From assembly GCF_042477335.2 (NCBI RefSeq), contig NC_091260.1, positions 54,269,001-54,333,000 on the forward strand: DNA of 64,000 nt, written 5' to 3'. Shown here in pieces: positions 24,161-35,712 of this stretch. The stretch is from Ovis canadensis (lineage: Eukaryota; Chordata; Mammalia; Artiodactyla; Bovidae). The position numbers and the translations under genes were made by a program. Position 1 is the first letter of the stretch; the number at the start of each line of letters is the position of its first letter. Under the pieces are notes generated by a model. It did no database searches, was not told the DNA's origin, and saw nothing but the letters and a program-made list of their open reading frames with translations.

Positions 24161-24472
24161 CAGTTCAGTTCAGTTCAGTCGCTCAGTCGTGTCCGACTCT
24201 TTGCGACCCCATGAATCACAGCACACCAGGCCTCCCTGTCCATCACCAACTCCCAGAGTTCACTCAGATTCACGTCCATCGAGTCAGTGATGCCATCCAG
24301 CCATCTCATCCTCTGTCGTCCCCTTCTCCTCCTGCCCCCAATCCCTCCCAGCATCAGAGTCTTTTCCAATGAGTCAACTCTTCGCATGAGGTGGCCAAAG
24401 TACTGGAGTTTCAGCTTTAGCATCATTCCTTCCAAAGAAATCCCAGGGCTGATCTCCTTCAGAATGGACTGG
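24161..24472 (-). mobile_element. BovB 3' end
   Basis: Antisense copy beginning with the CAGTTCAGTTCAGTTCAGTC terminal repeat and ending in the ORF2 region at AGAATGGACTGG. It abuts the CHR-1 SINE at 23879-24160, and both sit inside an older L1 3' fragment. Confidence 0.9.
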
Positions 24473-24605
24473 TTAATGAAGACCCATAAATCTTTAAAAA
24501 CAAAATTAAGAATCTGAGTGGAGTGCTTATAGAAATCTATAGTGTTGCTTCTGTATCTTTTTAAAGTCTGAAATTATTTCAAAAAGAATTTAAAGGTTTT
24601 TAAAC
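24473..24605 (+). mobile_element. Old L1-like 3' region, second part
   Basis: TTTTTAAAGTCTGAAATTAT and TTCAAAAAGAATTTAAAG resemble old L1 3' termini. Confidence 0.5.
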
Positions 24606-26589
24606 TACAGATTGAGGTCTGTAGGGCCCTTATCAAGCCTCTGAGTTACTGTCACTTATAGAATTCCTGGCCACTTTCTCCTTATGTTTCAAAGATGACT
24701 TCACCCACTCAATATCCTAGTCTTTCTTTTCCCCGACCTATTCATCTAAAGCAAATTTTCTGCCTCTTCTTGGCCACCTCTGAAATCTTGAATTCAAGCA
24801 CCCAAATTATAGCTTGTTTATCCAAAGTCCCAGTCCAAAAATTCTTTGAATTCACCGAGACATCCAATCCATTAATAATACCATTTTTCCAGTATCCATC
24901 ACCTACCACCCCCCATCATATACTACCCTCCTCCTTTACCCAACTTCCAGATCCAACACTTAGATATTCTCTTGCAAATACTCAACTCCCTTGGCCATCT
25001 CAGCTTCTGTTCCACTCACCTGCAAGACTCAATACTCCTTAAACTACACAAACAGCTAACGTTGCTGGGGGTTGGGGTAGGGGGTGCGGAATCCTACAAA
25101 CATGCCGACTGGCCCATTTAAAACCACAAATACAAACAGACACTAATTCTCAAGTGGAAACTAACACTACCAGACACCCTCTTTTCAAAGTCTCAGTCCT
25201 AGTATTAGAATCAAGATCTTTGGTTATATTTCATTGCTGGCATTCCAATAATCATTGGGAAAGGAAGGCAGTCAAAGTGTGACACAGAATGTCTTTGTGA
25301 TTTCTTTGTCATCCAGGTATTGTATTGTCATGATGCAAACAGAAAAAAAAAATTCATCTGGACTTTGTAAAATGAATTCCAATCCTTTCACATCTTTTTT
25401 TTTTAATTATTATTATTCGCAGGTATCACCCAGATCACCCAGTCTTCTTAGCAATTCTTTCTGACATTGCTCCAAGATCACGTCCCAAATTCAGAAAGAA
25501 CACTTGGAAATGATTTGTGTCTGTCCTATAAGAATACCTATTTGGTCTCCGCCCTGTACCTGGATCTCTGAAGTGGTGAATGTCTTGTTGTTTGCTAATA
25601 AGATGACTGGGAGCTCCTGGACAGCCTCAGCGTGGGGGCTGGTTGCCAAGGGAACCAAGCTTGTGGTTAGAGAGCTGGAACTTTCAGTTCCACACCTTAA
25701 TCTCTGGGGAGGAGAGAGGAGCTGGAGATCAAGTTAATCACTATAGGCCAATGATTTAATCAGTTGTGCCTATAGTAATGAGGTCTTCATAAAAAAATAA
25801 AAATAAACCCTAAGCGAAGGGGTGTGGCGAGCTTCTGGGTTGTTGAACATATGGAGGTGCCGGGAGGCCCTGTTCTCCACCCTGGGCATCTCCTCCATCT
25901 GGCTGTTCCTGAGTTGTATCCTTGTACAATGCACTGTAATCTAGTGAGTCAACTATTATTCTGATTTCTGTGAGCTGTGCTAGCAAATTATCAGGCCTCT
26001 AATTTATAGCTGGTCCATCAGAATCACAGGTGACAATCTGGACATGTCAGCATCTGAAGTGGAGGAGGGAAGTCTTGAGGGCCTGAGCTCTTAAACCTGT
26101 AAGATCTGACTCTAATTCCAGGCAGTGTCAAAACTGATTTAAAGGACCCATAGTTGGTGTCTCTAAATAACTGGAGAATTGCTTGTTGTAAGGGAGGGAT
26201 AAAAATTCGTTTTATGAGACCAGACGAGTCTGGTCTCAGAAGAGTTGCAAGAATAGTACAAAGAATCCCCATAAAACCTTTAACCAATTTTTAATATTTC
26301 ACTAATTTGCTTCATAATTTTGTGTGTACTTATTAATATAAAATCAGATGTTCTAATATGCTTGATGGAACAAAAAACGTGAATGCCATAAAAGCTAATG
26401 CTTTGACGTCAAGAATATTATCTCTATTATATGATAATATAGAAGCTGATCATAAACAGCTATTATCATTTGCTGAAGTACAGTGGTTACTGAAATGGGA
26501 AGTTTTGCTAAGAATGTTTGAACTCAGGAACAAACTCTTAATTTTAAAAGGTGGTTTCTTAAGTGGAAAAAGAATTTGAAGAGGAATAA
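24606..26589. other. Unassigned intergenic sequence
   Basis: A pyrimidine-rich stretch at 24.69-25.04 kb has a 115-residue open frame of low complexity; no gene is supported. Confidence 0.5.
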
Positions 26590-26695
26590 AGACATGTATA
26601 TGTATAACTGAATCACTTTGCTGTACACCTGAAACAAATACAACAATGTTAATCAACTATGCTCCAATATAAAATAAAAAGTTTAAAAACATAAA
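26590..26695 (+). mobile_element. L1 3' terminus
   Basis: GTATAACTGAATCACTTTGC and GTACACCTGAAACAAATACA, then an A-rich tail, are the usual cetartiodactyl L1 3' end. Confidence 0.85.
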
Positions 26696-27403
26696 AATAA
26701 AAGTTTGTTTTTGCTTTTTAAAGATATAATTTAAACAGCTGTGTTTACTTATTTGCCTGATAGCTTCAGTACTTTAAATGATTTTAATGCTTTCATGCAA
26801 CTTTTTCGATGGCAAATAAGATCTAACGGTTATAACTTAGAAAAACAAAATTTATAAAGACTGTAATAACATTTACGATAACAACAGCATTTATCAATGA
26901 ATACTTTAGATAATGGATGGAATGTTTTCAATTGTATTTTCATCAAAAGATGAAAATGTATCTTGATTTCATTTCTTTCATCAATATATAATTTACTTTT
27001 AACTATAACAATACAGAGTGAATTGTTAGAATTGACTACTTATGAAGAATTGAAACTCAGTTATGGAAATATAGCTTCACTTGCTTCATTATACATTAAG
27101 GTAAAATGTAGTATCTTGAACCTGTCCCTGTGAACTGACTTCTCTACTATATACATTATGAAAACAGAACATAGGAACAGTTGATATATACATTAATCCC
27201 TGTCAGTAATATTGTCATTAATTCAATTTAGATTAGATAAATTTTAATAAGTGAGAAACAAGTTCATTTAACACATTAAAAGCCTATTATTTCTACATAG
27301 TAAACATTGATATACATTTGTATCAAATACTTGGTACAAAACTTAAACAATGATACATATAGTGTTTGTTCAACACTTCATTCAGGCATTTAACATGAGG
27401 AAC

Positions 27404-27852
27404 TGTGATGCCCGGTGTCCGAGTCCCCAAAACTGAGCGAATAAGACATCCACAGCAATGCAAAAGCATAAAGGGGTTTATTGCTAGCTCGAGCTAGGGC
27501 TCAAGTCACACCCAGCGCAGTGGAGTGGAGCAAGGGCCCTGAACCCTGAATTACAGCAGTATTTATAGGTTTAGGACAAAGACACGGAGTTGGCAGGGGC
27601 GATTGGTTGTAGGGTTCCTTAGCACCTACTAATTGGCTAGATTTTCTCCCGCGTGGGCTTTCTTAGGGGATTTTCATCCTCGTCCTGATAGGCTTGAACC
27701 AGGCTACAGGGAGTATACTGATTGGTCGAGTCCTGGCGCCTGCAGAAGATGATCTCAGCTCCTCCTTGGCAATAACTCAGCCCCTCTGTAAAGGAGACTT
27801 AGGCCTACCTTGGCCCCCTGAAGCCTGTCATGGCGCCTGTTTGGTCCTAACA
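27404..27852 (-). mobile_element. Solo LTR of an endogenous retrovirus (probably class II)
   Basis: A 449-bp element bounded by TGTTAGGACC and CCGGGCATCACA on the minus strand, so it starts TGT and ends ACA. GGAAC lies on both sides (27399-27403 and 27853-27857), a 5-bp target duplication as left by retroviral integration. On the minus strand a TATAAATA box (about 27555) and an AATAAA (about 27477) give the order U3-R-U5. No retroviral internal sequence is next to it, so it is a recombined solo LTR. The class assignment rests on the duplication length and is an inference. Confidence 0.85.
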
Positions 27853-28139
27853 GGAACTAGCAATTTCACTCTGTTTAGTTTTGTTTACACTTGCAATGAA
27901 TTATGTGTACAGTTATTTTCTTTTCCCTATGTTGTTTGTTCTGATTATATTTATAAAATGCTATGTGTTGACTCATTAAAAAATCGCAACTTGTGTTTTC
28001 TGTGTACTTTTATATAACTTTTCTAATAATTTTTTGTTGTATTTTGCAAAAGTATTGGCCACAACCAATTGGGAATGACGACTGTTTCACTACAGATAAT
28101 GTGTGCAGCATGGCTATGCCTTGGACATTCCCTAGATTA

Positions 28140-28155
28140 CCGCTAGATGGCGACC
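28140..28155 (+). promoter_or_regulatory. CTCF-like motif
   Basis: CCGCTAGATGGCGACC fits the core CTCF pattern CC-A-[GC]-[CT]-AG-[AG]-[GT]-GGC with few changes. Motif match only. Confidence 0.35.
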
Positions 28156-28324
28156 AAGGATCTTCTCCCTGACGGCTTGCGTGCTCTTTGGGATGGCTCC
28201 TCCAACTGAGAAAGAAGGCATTTCAGGTGCTGATGCTTCTCCAGTGTAGTCTGGCAGAATTGTCAGACCTTTCCTATTTGTAAAGCCCATACAGAAGGCA
28301 ATTCAGTCTCCCTTGTATGGAATG

Positions 28325-28518
28325 TGCTGCGTGCTAAGTCACTTCAGTCGTGTTAAACGCTGTGCAGCCCCATGGACTGTAGCCCACCAGGCTCCTCTGT
28401 CCATGGGATTCTCCAGGCAAGAATACTGGAGTGGGTTGCCATGACCTCCTCCAGTCTTCCCAACCCAGGGATCGAACCTGCGTTGGCAGACAGGTTCTTT
28501 CCTACTAGGGCCACCATA
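28325..28518 (-). mobile_element. Bov-tA SINE
   Basis: Antisense, from GCTGCGTGCTAAGTCACTTC to CTACTAGGGCCACCATATG. About 15 bp are missing in the middle of the head. Confidence 0.9.
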
Positions 28519-28730
28519 TGTAAGTGCTGAGATTGACTGATACAAATGAAGATATGGATGTTCATATCAATATGTTTTGCCAATTGTTGACAGGCTTCCC
28601 GCATGCACAGGAGCTTAACCATACACCAAAACTGTTGAAACAATTGCCATCACATCTCCCCATGACACTTCCTGCCACTCGCTCAGGAACCACTCACAGA
28701 AAGTTCCTGTATTTAAAAATAAGCTGTAGG

Positions 28731-28868
28731 AGTTCCCTGGTGGCCTGGTGGTTAGGATTCTGGACTATCACTGACTGCCCTGGCCCAAGTTCAATCCCTG
28801 GTTGGGGAATGGAGATCCTGCAAGCCATGTAGTATGGCCAAAATAAATAAATTAAATAATAAAAATAA
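28731..28868 (+). mobile_element. CHR-2 type SINE
   Basis: GAGTTCCCTGGTGGCCTGGT head, TTCAATCCCTGGTTGGGGAA body, AAATAAATAAATT tail. Confidence 0.85.
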
Positions 28869-29095
28869 ACGATGCTATTACAAAAGCACAAATGAAATAG
28901 GCCAAAGCTTCCCATTCACAGGTATGAGATCCCAACCCTGATGGGCCTCCATAATCTACAACCAGAGCAATTCATTCCATCAGCCACTGGAAGGGTGATA
29001 AAGACCTGCTTATCACCATTTTTATAAACTGCCAAGACCTTTAGCTTTCAGCACATTCCTCCCATGTAAAGAGACCTGTACCAGTGAGGCAGAGG

Positions 29096-29305
29096 AGGCT
29101 TCCCTGGTGGCTCAGTGGTAAAGAATCTGCCTGCAGTGCAGGAGAGCTGGGTTGAATCCCTGGGTCAGGGAATCCCCTGAAGAAAGAAGTGGCAACTCAC
29201 TGCAGTATTCTTGCCTGGGAAATCCCATGGACAGAGGAGCCTGGTGAGCTCCAATCCATTGGGTCGCAAAGAGTCGGACAAGATTCAATGACTAAACAAC
29301 AATCA
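29096..29305 (+). mobile_element. Bov-tA SINE
   Basis: GGCTTCCCTGGTGGCTCAGT head, GGGTCGCAAAGAGTCGGACA near its end. Confidence 0.92.
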
Positions 29306-29849
29306 TGGGGCAGACAAGAAGAATGAAAACCTGTCTGTGGCCAAAAGTTTATATCATCCCCTGTAATAAACTATTCAGGCTTCCAGGTCAGCCACTTGTG
29401 GCTGGAATCCTGATGTCCAGCTTGGTTTTCCTGCCTTGGGGACTTAACGCTGTCCACACTTCAAGGTGGCTAATGTATCCTATCACCTTTCAAGTAAACA
29501 GAAACTTCCTCATTGCCTTATCTAATTCTGACCACGTCTGTTTAAGCCATCTGGCAACCAGCTTTGGGAGTTGAACATGCTGGAAAGCTCTGTCAAGGGC
29601 AGTGTGTGGCAGACTGGCAGCCCCCGGTAATTACCCCTGCACAGCAGAAGGCAGTCACCCACTGATGGCAATAGTCTCACATTCCCCCTGAGAGCCATGA
29701 GTCTCTTTGGTACTGAGATGGGACAAAGAGAGTATGTAGCCGTGTACTAGAGAGGAGTTTGCCTGATTAAATTAGGGGGCCCAAACTTTGAAAAACTCAT
29801 CCTTCTTGGATTGATGATTTCTAGTTGATGATTTTAGGAAATGTTTACT

Positions 29850-29953
29850 CCCACTCCAGTATTCTTGCCTGGAGAATCCCATGGATGGAGGAGCTTGGTG
29901 GGCTATAGTCCACGGGTTGCAGAGTCGGACACGATTGAGCGACGCGACTTTAC
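29850..29953 (+). mobile_element. Bov-A monomer, part of a composite insert
   Basis: Body only: CCACTCCAGTATTCTTGCCT to ACACGATTGAGCGACGCGAC. It joins an antisense CHR-1. AGGAAATGTTTACT flanks the pair, not each element. Confidence 0.88.
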
Positions 29954-30247
29954 TTTTTTAAAGTTTTTTTAAATTAATTACCATGCATTTATTTGGCTGT
30001 GTTGGGTCCTCATTGCTGGGCAGGCTTTCCTCTAGTTGCGGTGCACGGGCTTCTCTTACTGGGGAGCACAGGCTCTAGGGCGTTCAGGCTCCAGTAGCAG
30101 CGGTACCCGGGCTCCAGAGAAGACTCAGCAGCTGCGGTGCATGGGCTTAGTCGCCCCGTGACACGTGGGATTCTCCGAGACCAAGGATCGAACTTGTGCC
30201 TCCTGAACTGGCAGGTGGATTCCCAGCCACTGTGCCAGGAAACACCC
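29954..30247 (-). mobile_element. CHR-1 type SINE, part of a composite insert
   Basis: Antisense, with a T-rich low end, TTATTTGGCTGTGTTGGGTC, AGTTGCGGTGCACGGGCTTC and head GTGCCAGGAAACACCC. It is followed by the right copy of AGGAAATGTTTACT (30248-30261). Confidence 0.88.
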
Positions 30248-30261
30248 AGGAAATGTTTACT

Positions 30262-32027
30262 TAGGGCCACTGATATGATTGTTTTTAGAAGCCACATAGT
30301 GCAAGAGGAACAAACACTCTAAGTGAATCCAGTCTTTTGCAAGGTCAAAGACCAAGGTTTAAAGACATACTTCCTTTGATTCTAATCTAGAGGTCTGGGC
30401 AACAGAGACTCTTCATCCCCAAAACAGTTCTCTCTGTTAATTGTATTCGCCAATTACCAGTCAGTTTCCCATTAGATTATTCACAAAAGTGTGGGTAAAG
30501 ATCAGGAAAACCAGAGGGTAACCATGCTCTGCTGCTAAGTCACTTCAGTCGTGTCCGACTGTGTGTGACCCCATAGATGGCAGCCCACCAGGCTCCCCTG
30601 TCCCTGGGATTCTCCAGGCAAGAACACTGGAGTAGGTTGCCATTTCCTTCTCCAATGTATGAAAATGAAAAGTGAAAGGGAAGTCGCTCAGTTGTGTCCG
30701 ACTCTTCGCGACCCCATGGACCACAGCCTACCAGGCTCCTCTGTCCATGGAATTTTCCAAGAGAGAGTACTGGAGTGGGGTGCCATCGCCTTCTCCGAAC
30801 CATGCTCTAACCCTGGGCTACTAATAATAGAGGAGCTGTCACATCCCACCACCAAAAGGTAAAGGACAAGAACAGTTATGGGAAACCCAACAGAAGAAAC
30901 TCACAGGCAAGCAGCAGTGATGAGAAACACTGCCAGCCTGATGTGACCCCAACGCCACCTCACTTTCCTTTCATCAGGGACCAAATCCAACCAGAAACAA
31001 GAGAGCACAGCCTACTGATGTAATCTATCTGTATCAGCCTCCCAGGATAGAGCACAAGGTGCAATGGGTCTGGAGAGAGAGAACATATTGTCATGTACAT
31101 AGATGTGTACAGCTGTATGTGTGTGCGTCTGTGTCTGAGTCTCTGTAAGTACCTGTGCACTCCAGAAGACAGGCAGGTGGGTAGGCAGACAGAGATAGAT
31201 ACATGGACAGGGATGAGATCAAGACAGAGCTAGAGCCACCACCCAAGACTTTTTGCCTTCAGCATCCTTTCTGGTCCTTCATCTAATGGAAAGATCGAGC
31301 CCCTGTCACAGAGTGGGCATGAAGTTCTATCAGCTACCATGTCAGTACTAGCTGCTATCCATTTTCTTATATTCCCATCTAGAGAAAGGGGAGGGAGACA
31401 AGAATTTACACAAAACAGTTATGATACTCCTGACATCAACAGGCCTCTGTTGGTCGTTGTAGCTGCCTTTTCCCACGGCCCATTCTATGTGCCCCTTAAC
31501 CTTTCCCGGCATCTTGGCTGGATCAGGATTACTTACCAGACGGCGAGTCCAAACTCTTCACTGCTACAGTGTTTGAGTCCTTTTCTCTAAAGGTCATTGC
31601 AGTTTTTCACTCACTGGGACAACTGATCAAGGGAGTATAAAATATCAATAAATGCCCAAGACAATTCATCAAGGGAGTATAATAAATGATCAATAAATCC
31701 CCTGGTTTCCAAACATAGTTCTCCACAGCCATCAGTCAATTCAATCTTACAAAACCTCCCTTCTCTGCCTCTGATGGATCAGTGGCATGAGAAGCCCAAG
31801 AGGGCAAACTCCATTGCCAATACATGGGAATGAACCATTCTTCCCTTCCACACTAGGTCCCCAAAACTTACATGCTTTTCGAAGAACTGCATAAAAAAGA
31901 TGAAGGAAGAAGGTATTCTAATTTAAAATGGAGAGACCTGGCAATCCCCATCTTAACTAACCTAGCAACCAAACAGAATAAAACAACCTGGCCTGAGGTG
32001 CCTTCCAGTGAGAGACATGAGCAGCTC
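30262..32027. other. Unassigned intergenic sequence
   Basis: Apart from the Bov-A2 at 30531-30797, nothing recognised. A short imperfect duplication around CATCAAGGGAGTATAA lies at about 31625-31685. Confidence 0.5.
30531..30797 (-). mobile_element. Bov-A2 SINE (dimer) with target duplication
   Basis: Two Bov-A units in antisense, joined by TGAAAATGAAAAGTGAAAGG. The low end has GCTGCTAAGTCACTTCAGTC. AACCATGCTCT flanks it (30520-30530 and 30798-30808). Confidence 0.95.
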
Positions 32028-32224
32028 CTCACCCATGTATCAACAGTAGTGTTCCTCACGCCTGTATCAATAGTATTCCTCACCCATGTATCAATAGTGT
32101 TCCTCACCCACGTATCAATAGTATCCCTCATCCATGTATCAGTAGCATTCATTACCCATGTTTCAATAGCAGTCCCCACCCACATATCAGTAGTGTTCCT
32201 CACCCATGTATTAATAGTATTCTT
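32028..32224. repeat. 24-bp minisatellite, about 8 units
   Basis: Imperfect copies of a 24-bp unit on the pattern CTCACCCATGTATCAATAGT plus GTTC. Because 24 is a multiple of three, frames stay open on both strands and give eight-residue protein repeats (for example FLTHVSIV). I do not regard these frames as genes. Confidence 0.93.
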
Positions 32225-32859
32225 GCAAAAGACATTTCACCTGAATTGAGCCATGAGGAAACAGACAAATCCAGAATGTGGACTATCCTACAAGACACTT
32301 GGCTTGGACTCTCTTCAAAAAAAAATCAGTGTTACTGAAAACATAAATAGTAGGTAATTATTCTAGATTAAAAAGACTAATAACCAAATAAGTAGCATGA
32401 ACCTTGATTAGATATCACATCAGGGGAAGAAACAACATTTAGGGGAACAATTGGGGATATTTAAATTGATTTTTAGGTAAAATTACCGAATTTTTCTAAG
32501 TTGTGATAATAGTGGGATTCGGGAGAAGAAAGTCTTTATTCTTGCGAAAGATGCTGAAGTTTAACGGCTCTCTTCAGGAAGAGCATAAGCACAACTGTCT
32601 GGACCATGAACTGAACTACTGTTTCTCTCCATGAAGCACTGCTTTTATTTGCAAGAACAGCTGACAAATTATGATTACTCTGACTTGTAGAGTTAGCAGA
32701 CATTTCCCAAAAATGAACAAACTGAACCCGACACTTCAAGGAAAACAACAGATAGCATTTGTTGCCAATGGTGTAACTCAAACTTTTAAGCAAAAATTAC
32801 ATAGTGCAACTGACCTTTAAGAAACTACCACTTGTCAAGTTTTGTGGTTGTTATCAAAG

Positions 32860-33061
32860 TGAAAGTCGCTCAGTCAATCCAACTCTTTGTGACCCCATGG
32901 ACTATACACTCCAAGGAATTCTCCAGGCCAGAATACTGGAGTAGGCAGCCTTTCCTTTCTCCATGGAAGGAGCCTTTCCCTTCTTCCCAACCCAGGGATC
33001 AAACCCAGGTCTCCCGAGTTGGCAGATTCTTTACCAGCTGAGCCACAAGGGAAGTCCAGTA
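32860..33061 (-). mobile_element. Bov-tA SINE with target duplication
   Basis: Antisense, from GAAAGTCGCTCAGTCAATCC to CTGAGCCACAAGGGAAGTCC. GTTATCAAAG flanks it (32850-32859 and 33062-33071). Confidence 0.92.
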
Positions 33062-33239
33062 GTTATCAAAGAGTATCCATAATTATCGAAAACTATTAAA
33101 ATACTGCTCCCTTTTGCAACTACACATTTCTGGGAGGCTGAATTTTTTTTTTTTTCACATACTTTGACCCAAACAACATATCACGAATACTTCAGCAAAA
33201 AAGAGAGAATGTTCAGCAAAAGAAGTGACTAGGTGAAGG

Positions 33240-33315
33240 ATATAATGGTGTTTGTTCCTTTTACTATTTGTTCAACTTTTCTGTAGGTTTGAAAAGTTGC
33301 AAAATAAAATGTGTG
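33240..33315 (+). mobile_element. Old L1 3' terminus
   Basis: TGTTCAACTTTTCTGTAGGT followed by TTGCAAAATAAAATG matches old L1 3' ends. The sequence 32235-32545 may be the upstream part of the same old copy. Confidence 0.5.
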
Positions 33316-33849
33316 GAGGGAGAAATTCAAGTCCAAGTTCATGGGGATGGCACACAAACATTCTTAAGTGGTCACTAGATAGGCCACTCCCATCTATGTG
33401 TGTTAGACCCCCTGGTCTAACGCTCTTAGCAGCCACTCCCCCAGACGCTCTCCAGTCTCCTCCAGTAGACTGGCGAAATCATCAGATATCTTCCTCTGTT
33501 TCTACAGGCTTTCTCCAGAAGCAGCCCTGGGATTCTAGCAGAAATGTTAGGATCTAATGCTGGTTACAGAACTGGAGGCAGAAGCGGGTGGTGTGGCCTG
33601 CTTCTGCAGGCAACAGAGGTCCAGGGAAATCTGGGGCCCAAATGCCATCTCCTTTCCCAACCAGTGCCCTTCACAGGTTCACTGGGCATTAATCGGTGCT
33701 ACAACTCTGCAGTCCTTACAATCATCCTGGGCTTGTCCCGGAACCACTGTGACCACAGATGACGGACCCTTTCAACGCTGCCATCAAGGCTCTCTAGCTC
33801 CTCATGTGTCTTAACGTTTGTATTCACAGCTTTTCCTTTTCCTTTCCCT

Positions 33850-34040
33850 CAGTGCTGGAGACCTGGGTTGGAGATCTGGGTTCAATCCCTGGGTTGGGAA
33901 GATCCCCTGAAGGAGGGCATGGCAACCCACTCCAGTAGTCTTGCCTGGAGAATCTTCATGGACAGAGGAGCCTGGCGGGCTACCATCCACAGGGCTGCAA
34001 AGAGTCAGACATGACTGAGTGACTAAGCAGAGCACAGGTG
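33850..34040 (+). mobile_element. Bov-tA SINE, 5' truncated
   Basis: TCAATCCCTGGGTTGGGAAG to CATGACTGAGTGACTAAGCA. The first part of the head is missing. Confidence 0.9.
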
Positions 34041-34595
34041 CTTTCCTGAGTGTCAAAAGTGAGGTGTCTGCAAAATCTTTAGTTACAGCTAGCCATATTC
34101 ATTCAGGGGCCACAGCCATTTGGTCTACAGTCTCGCTCTGACTAGAAGCTGCCATGCTACCACACTGCTAAGTTTGAGTGGTTATGGCCTTGCCACATAC
34201 CACAGTTGACTCTTGTCCCATTGCCCCCACCCGTCCTCTCCACATCTCAGAATACAATTCTGCGTATCAGTCCTAGGGTCGTTTCTGGAGCCTATTACTG
34301 TAGCAGTCACAGTGCCAGCAGGAAGCAGGTGATCAGCTCAAATCACAACTTGAGCAGAGTTTGAGACCATTTACAAACATGAGTAGACTACAGGAAAAAG
34401 CAGAAACAGCAACAGACTTTATTTCCTCGGGCTCCAAAATCACTGTAGACAGGGACCATAGCCATGAAATTAAAACACACTTGCTCCCCGGAAGTAAAGC
34501 TATAACAAACCTAGACAGCGTATTAAAAAAGTAGAGGTACAACTTTGCCAACAAATCCGTATAGTCAAAGCTATGGTTTTTCAGGCCCCCCCAGG

Positions 34596-34786
34596 GGCTT
34601 TCCTGATAGCTCAGTTGGTAAAGAATCCGCCTGCATTACAGGAGACCTGGGGTCAATCCCTGGGTTGGGAAGATCCCCTGGAGAAGGGAAAGGCTACCGA
34701 CTCCAGTATTCTGGCCTGGAGAATTCCATGGACTGGATGCTCCATGGGGTCACAAAGAGTGGAACACGAATGAGTGACTTTCACTT
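34596..34786 (+). mobile_element. Bov-tA SINE
   Basis: GGGGCTTTCCTGATAGCTCA head, GGAACACGAATGAGTGACTT end. First of three same-strand elements in a row. Confidence 0.9.
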
Positions 34787-34787
34787 T

Positions 34788-35000
34788 CACTCCCAGGTGG
34801 CACAGTGGTAAAGAATCCACCTGCCAAATAGGAGACTCAGGAGAGACAGGATCGATCCCTGGGTCAGGAAGACCCCTGGAGAAGGAAATGACAACCCACT
34901 CGTCGTTTTGCTTGGAAAATCCTATGGACAGAGGAGCCTGGCATGCTACAGTTCATAGGGTCACAAAAAGTCAGACACAACTTAATGACTGAACCACCAA
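34788..35000 (+). mobile_element. Bov-tA SINE
   Basis: TCCCAGGTGGCACAGTGGTA head, GACACAACTTAATGACTGAA end. BovB follows directly. Confidence 0.9.
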
Positions 35001-35003
35001 CCC

Positions 35004-35406
35004 ACGATTTTTCCAGTAGTCATGCACGAATGTGACAGCTGGATTATAAAGACTGGGCACTGAAGAATTGAAGCTTTTGAATTGTAGTGCTGGAAAAGAG
35101 TCTTGAGTCTCTCGGACTGCAAGGAGATTAAGCCAGTCAATCCTGAAGGAAATCAACCCTGAATATTCATTGGACGGGCTGATGCTGAAGCTCCAATACC
35201 TTGGTCATCTAATGCAAAGAGTTGACTTACTGGAAAAGACCCTGATGCTGGGAAAGATTGAAGGCAAAAGGATAAGGTGGCAGCAGAGGATGAGATGGTC
35301 AGATGGCATCACCAACTCAATGGAAATGAATTTGTGCAAACCCTGGGAAGTAGTGGAGGACAGAGGAGCCTGGAGGGCTACAGTCCATGAGGTTGCAATT
35401 TCCTGG
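35004..35406 (+). mobile_element. BovB 3' end
   Basis: Sense BovB fragment that begins in the ORF2 C-terminal region (AGTAGTCATGCACGAATGTG) and ends with a damaged 3' end. It directly follows two Bov-tA elements in the same orientation. Confidence 0.88.
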
Positions 35407-35637
35407 TAGGGTTCTGCACTGGCCAGTCAGCCAGGAGCCAGAAAGCAGGGGAGCCTGATACCATGTCCGTCCAGGCTAGCCAACCAGGGCCAGAGTGGAC
35501 AGTGGATCTGAAGGTGCCCAGAAGATAATGCATGCACAGTGTAAAGAGCCTCTAGGTTCCAATTTCATGCCCACTGAGAAGGTAGGAGGAAGAAAATCAA
35601 GTCTGATTTTACATAATTCTCTCCTCTCTCCCAGCAT

Positions 35638-35712
35638 CTTTAATTGGTTTACAATGTTGTATAGTTCCAGGTGTACAGCAAAGTTATACATATACATATA
35701 CCCACTTTTTTA
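35638..35712 (-). mobile_element. L1 3' terminus
   Basis: Antisense of the same end seen at 26590: GGTGTACAGCAAAGTTATAC and TTTACAATGTTGTATAGTTC. Confidence 0.85.

Noticed and set aside
32028..32224. CRISPR-like repeat array
   Set aside because: No unique spacers; it is a head-to-tail minisatellite in a mammalian genome.
31872..32249. 125-residue protein with eight-residue repeats
   Set aside because: A translation of the 24-bp minisatellite, equally open on the other strand; no promoter or family support.
32536..32793. 85-residue minus-strand frame
   Set aside because: Looks like part of an old dispersed sequence next to L1 remnants; I could not name it and see no gene structure.
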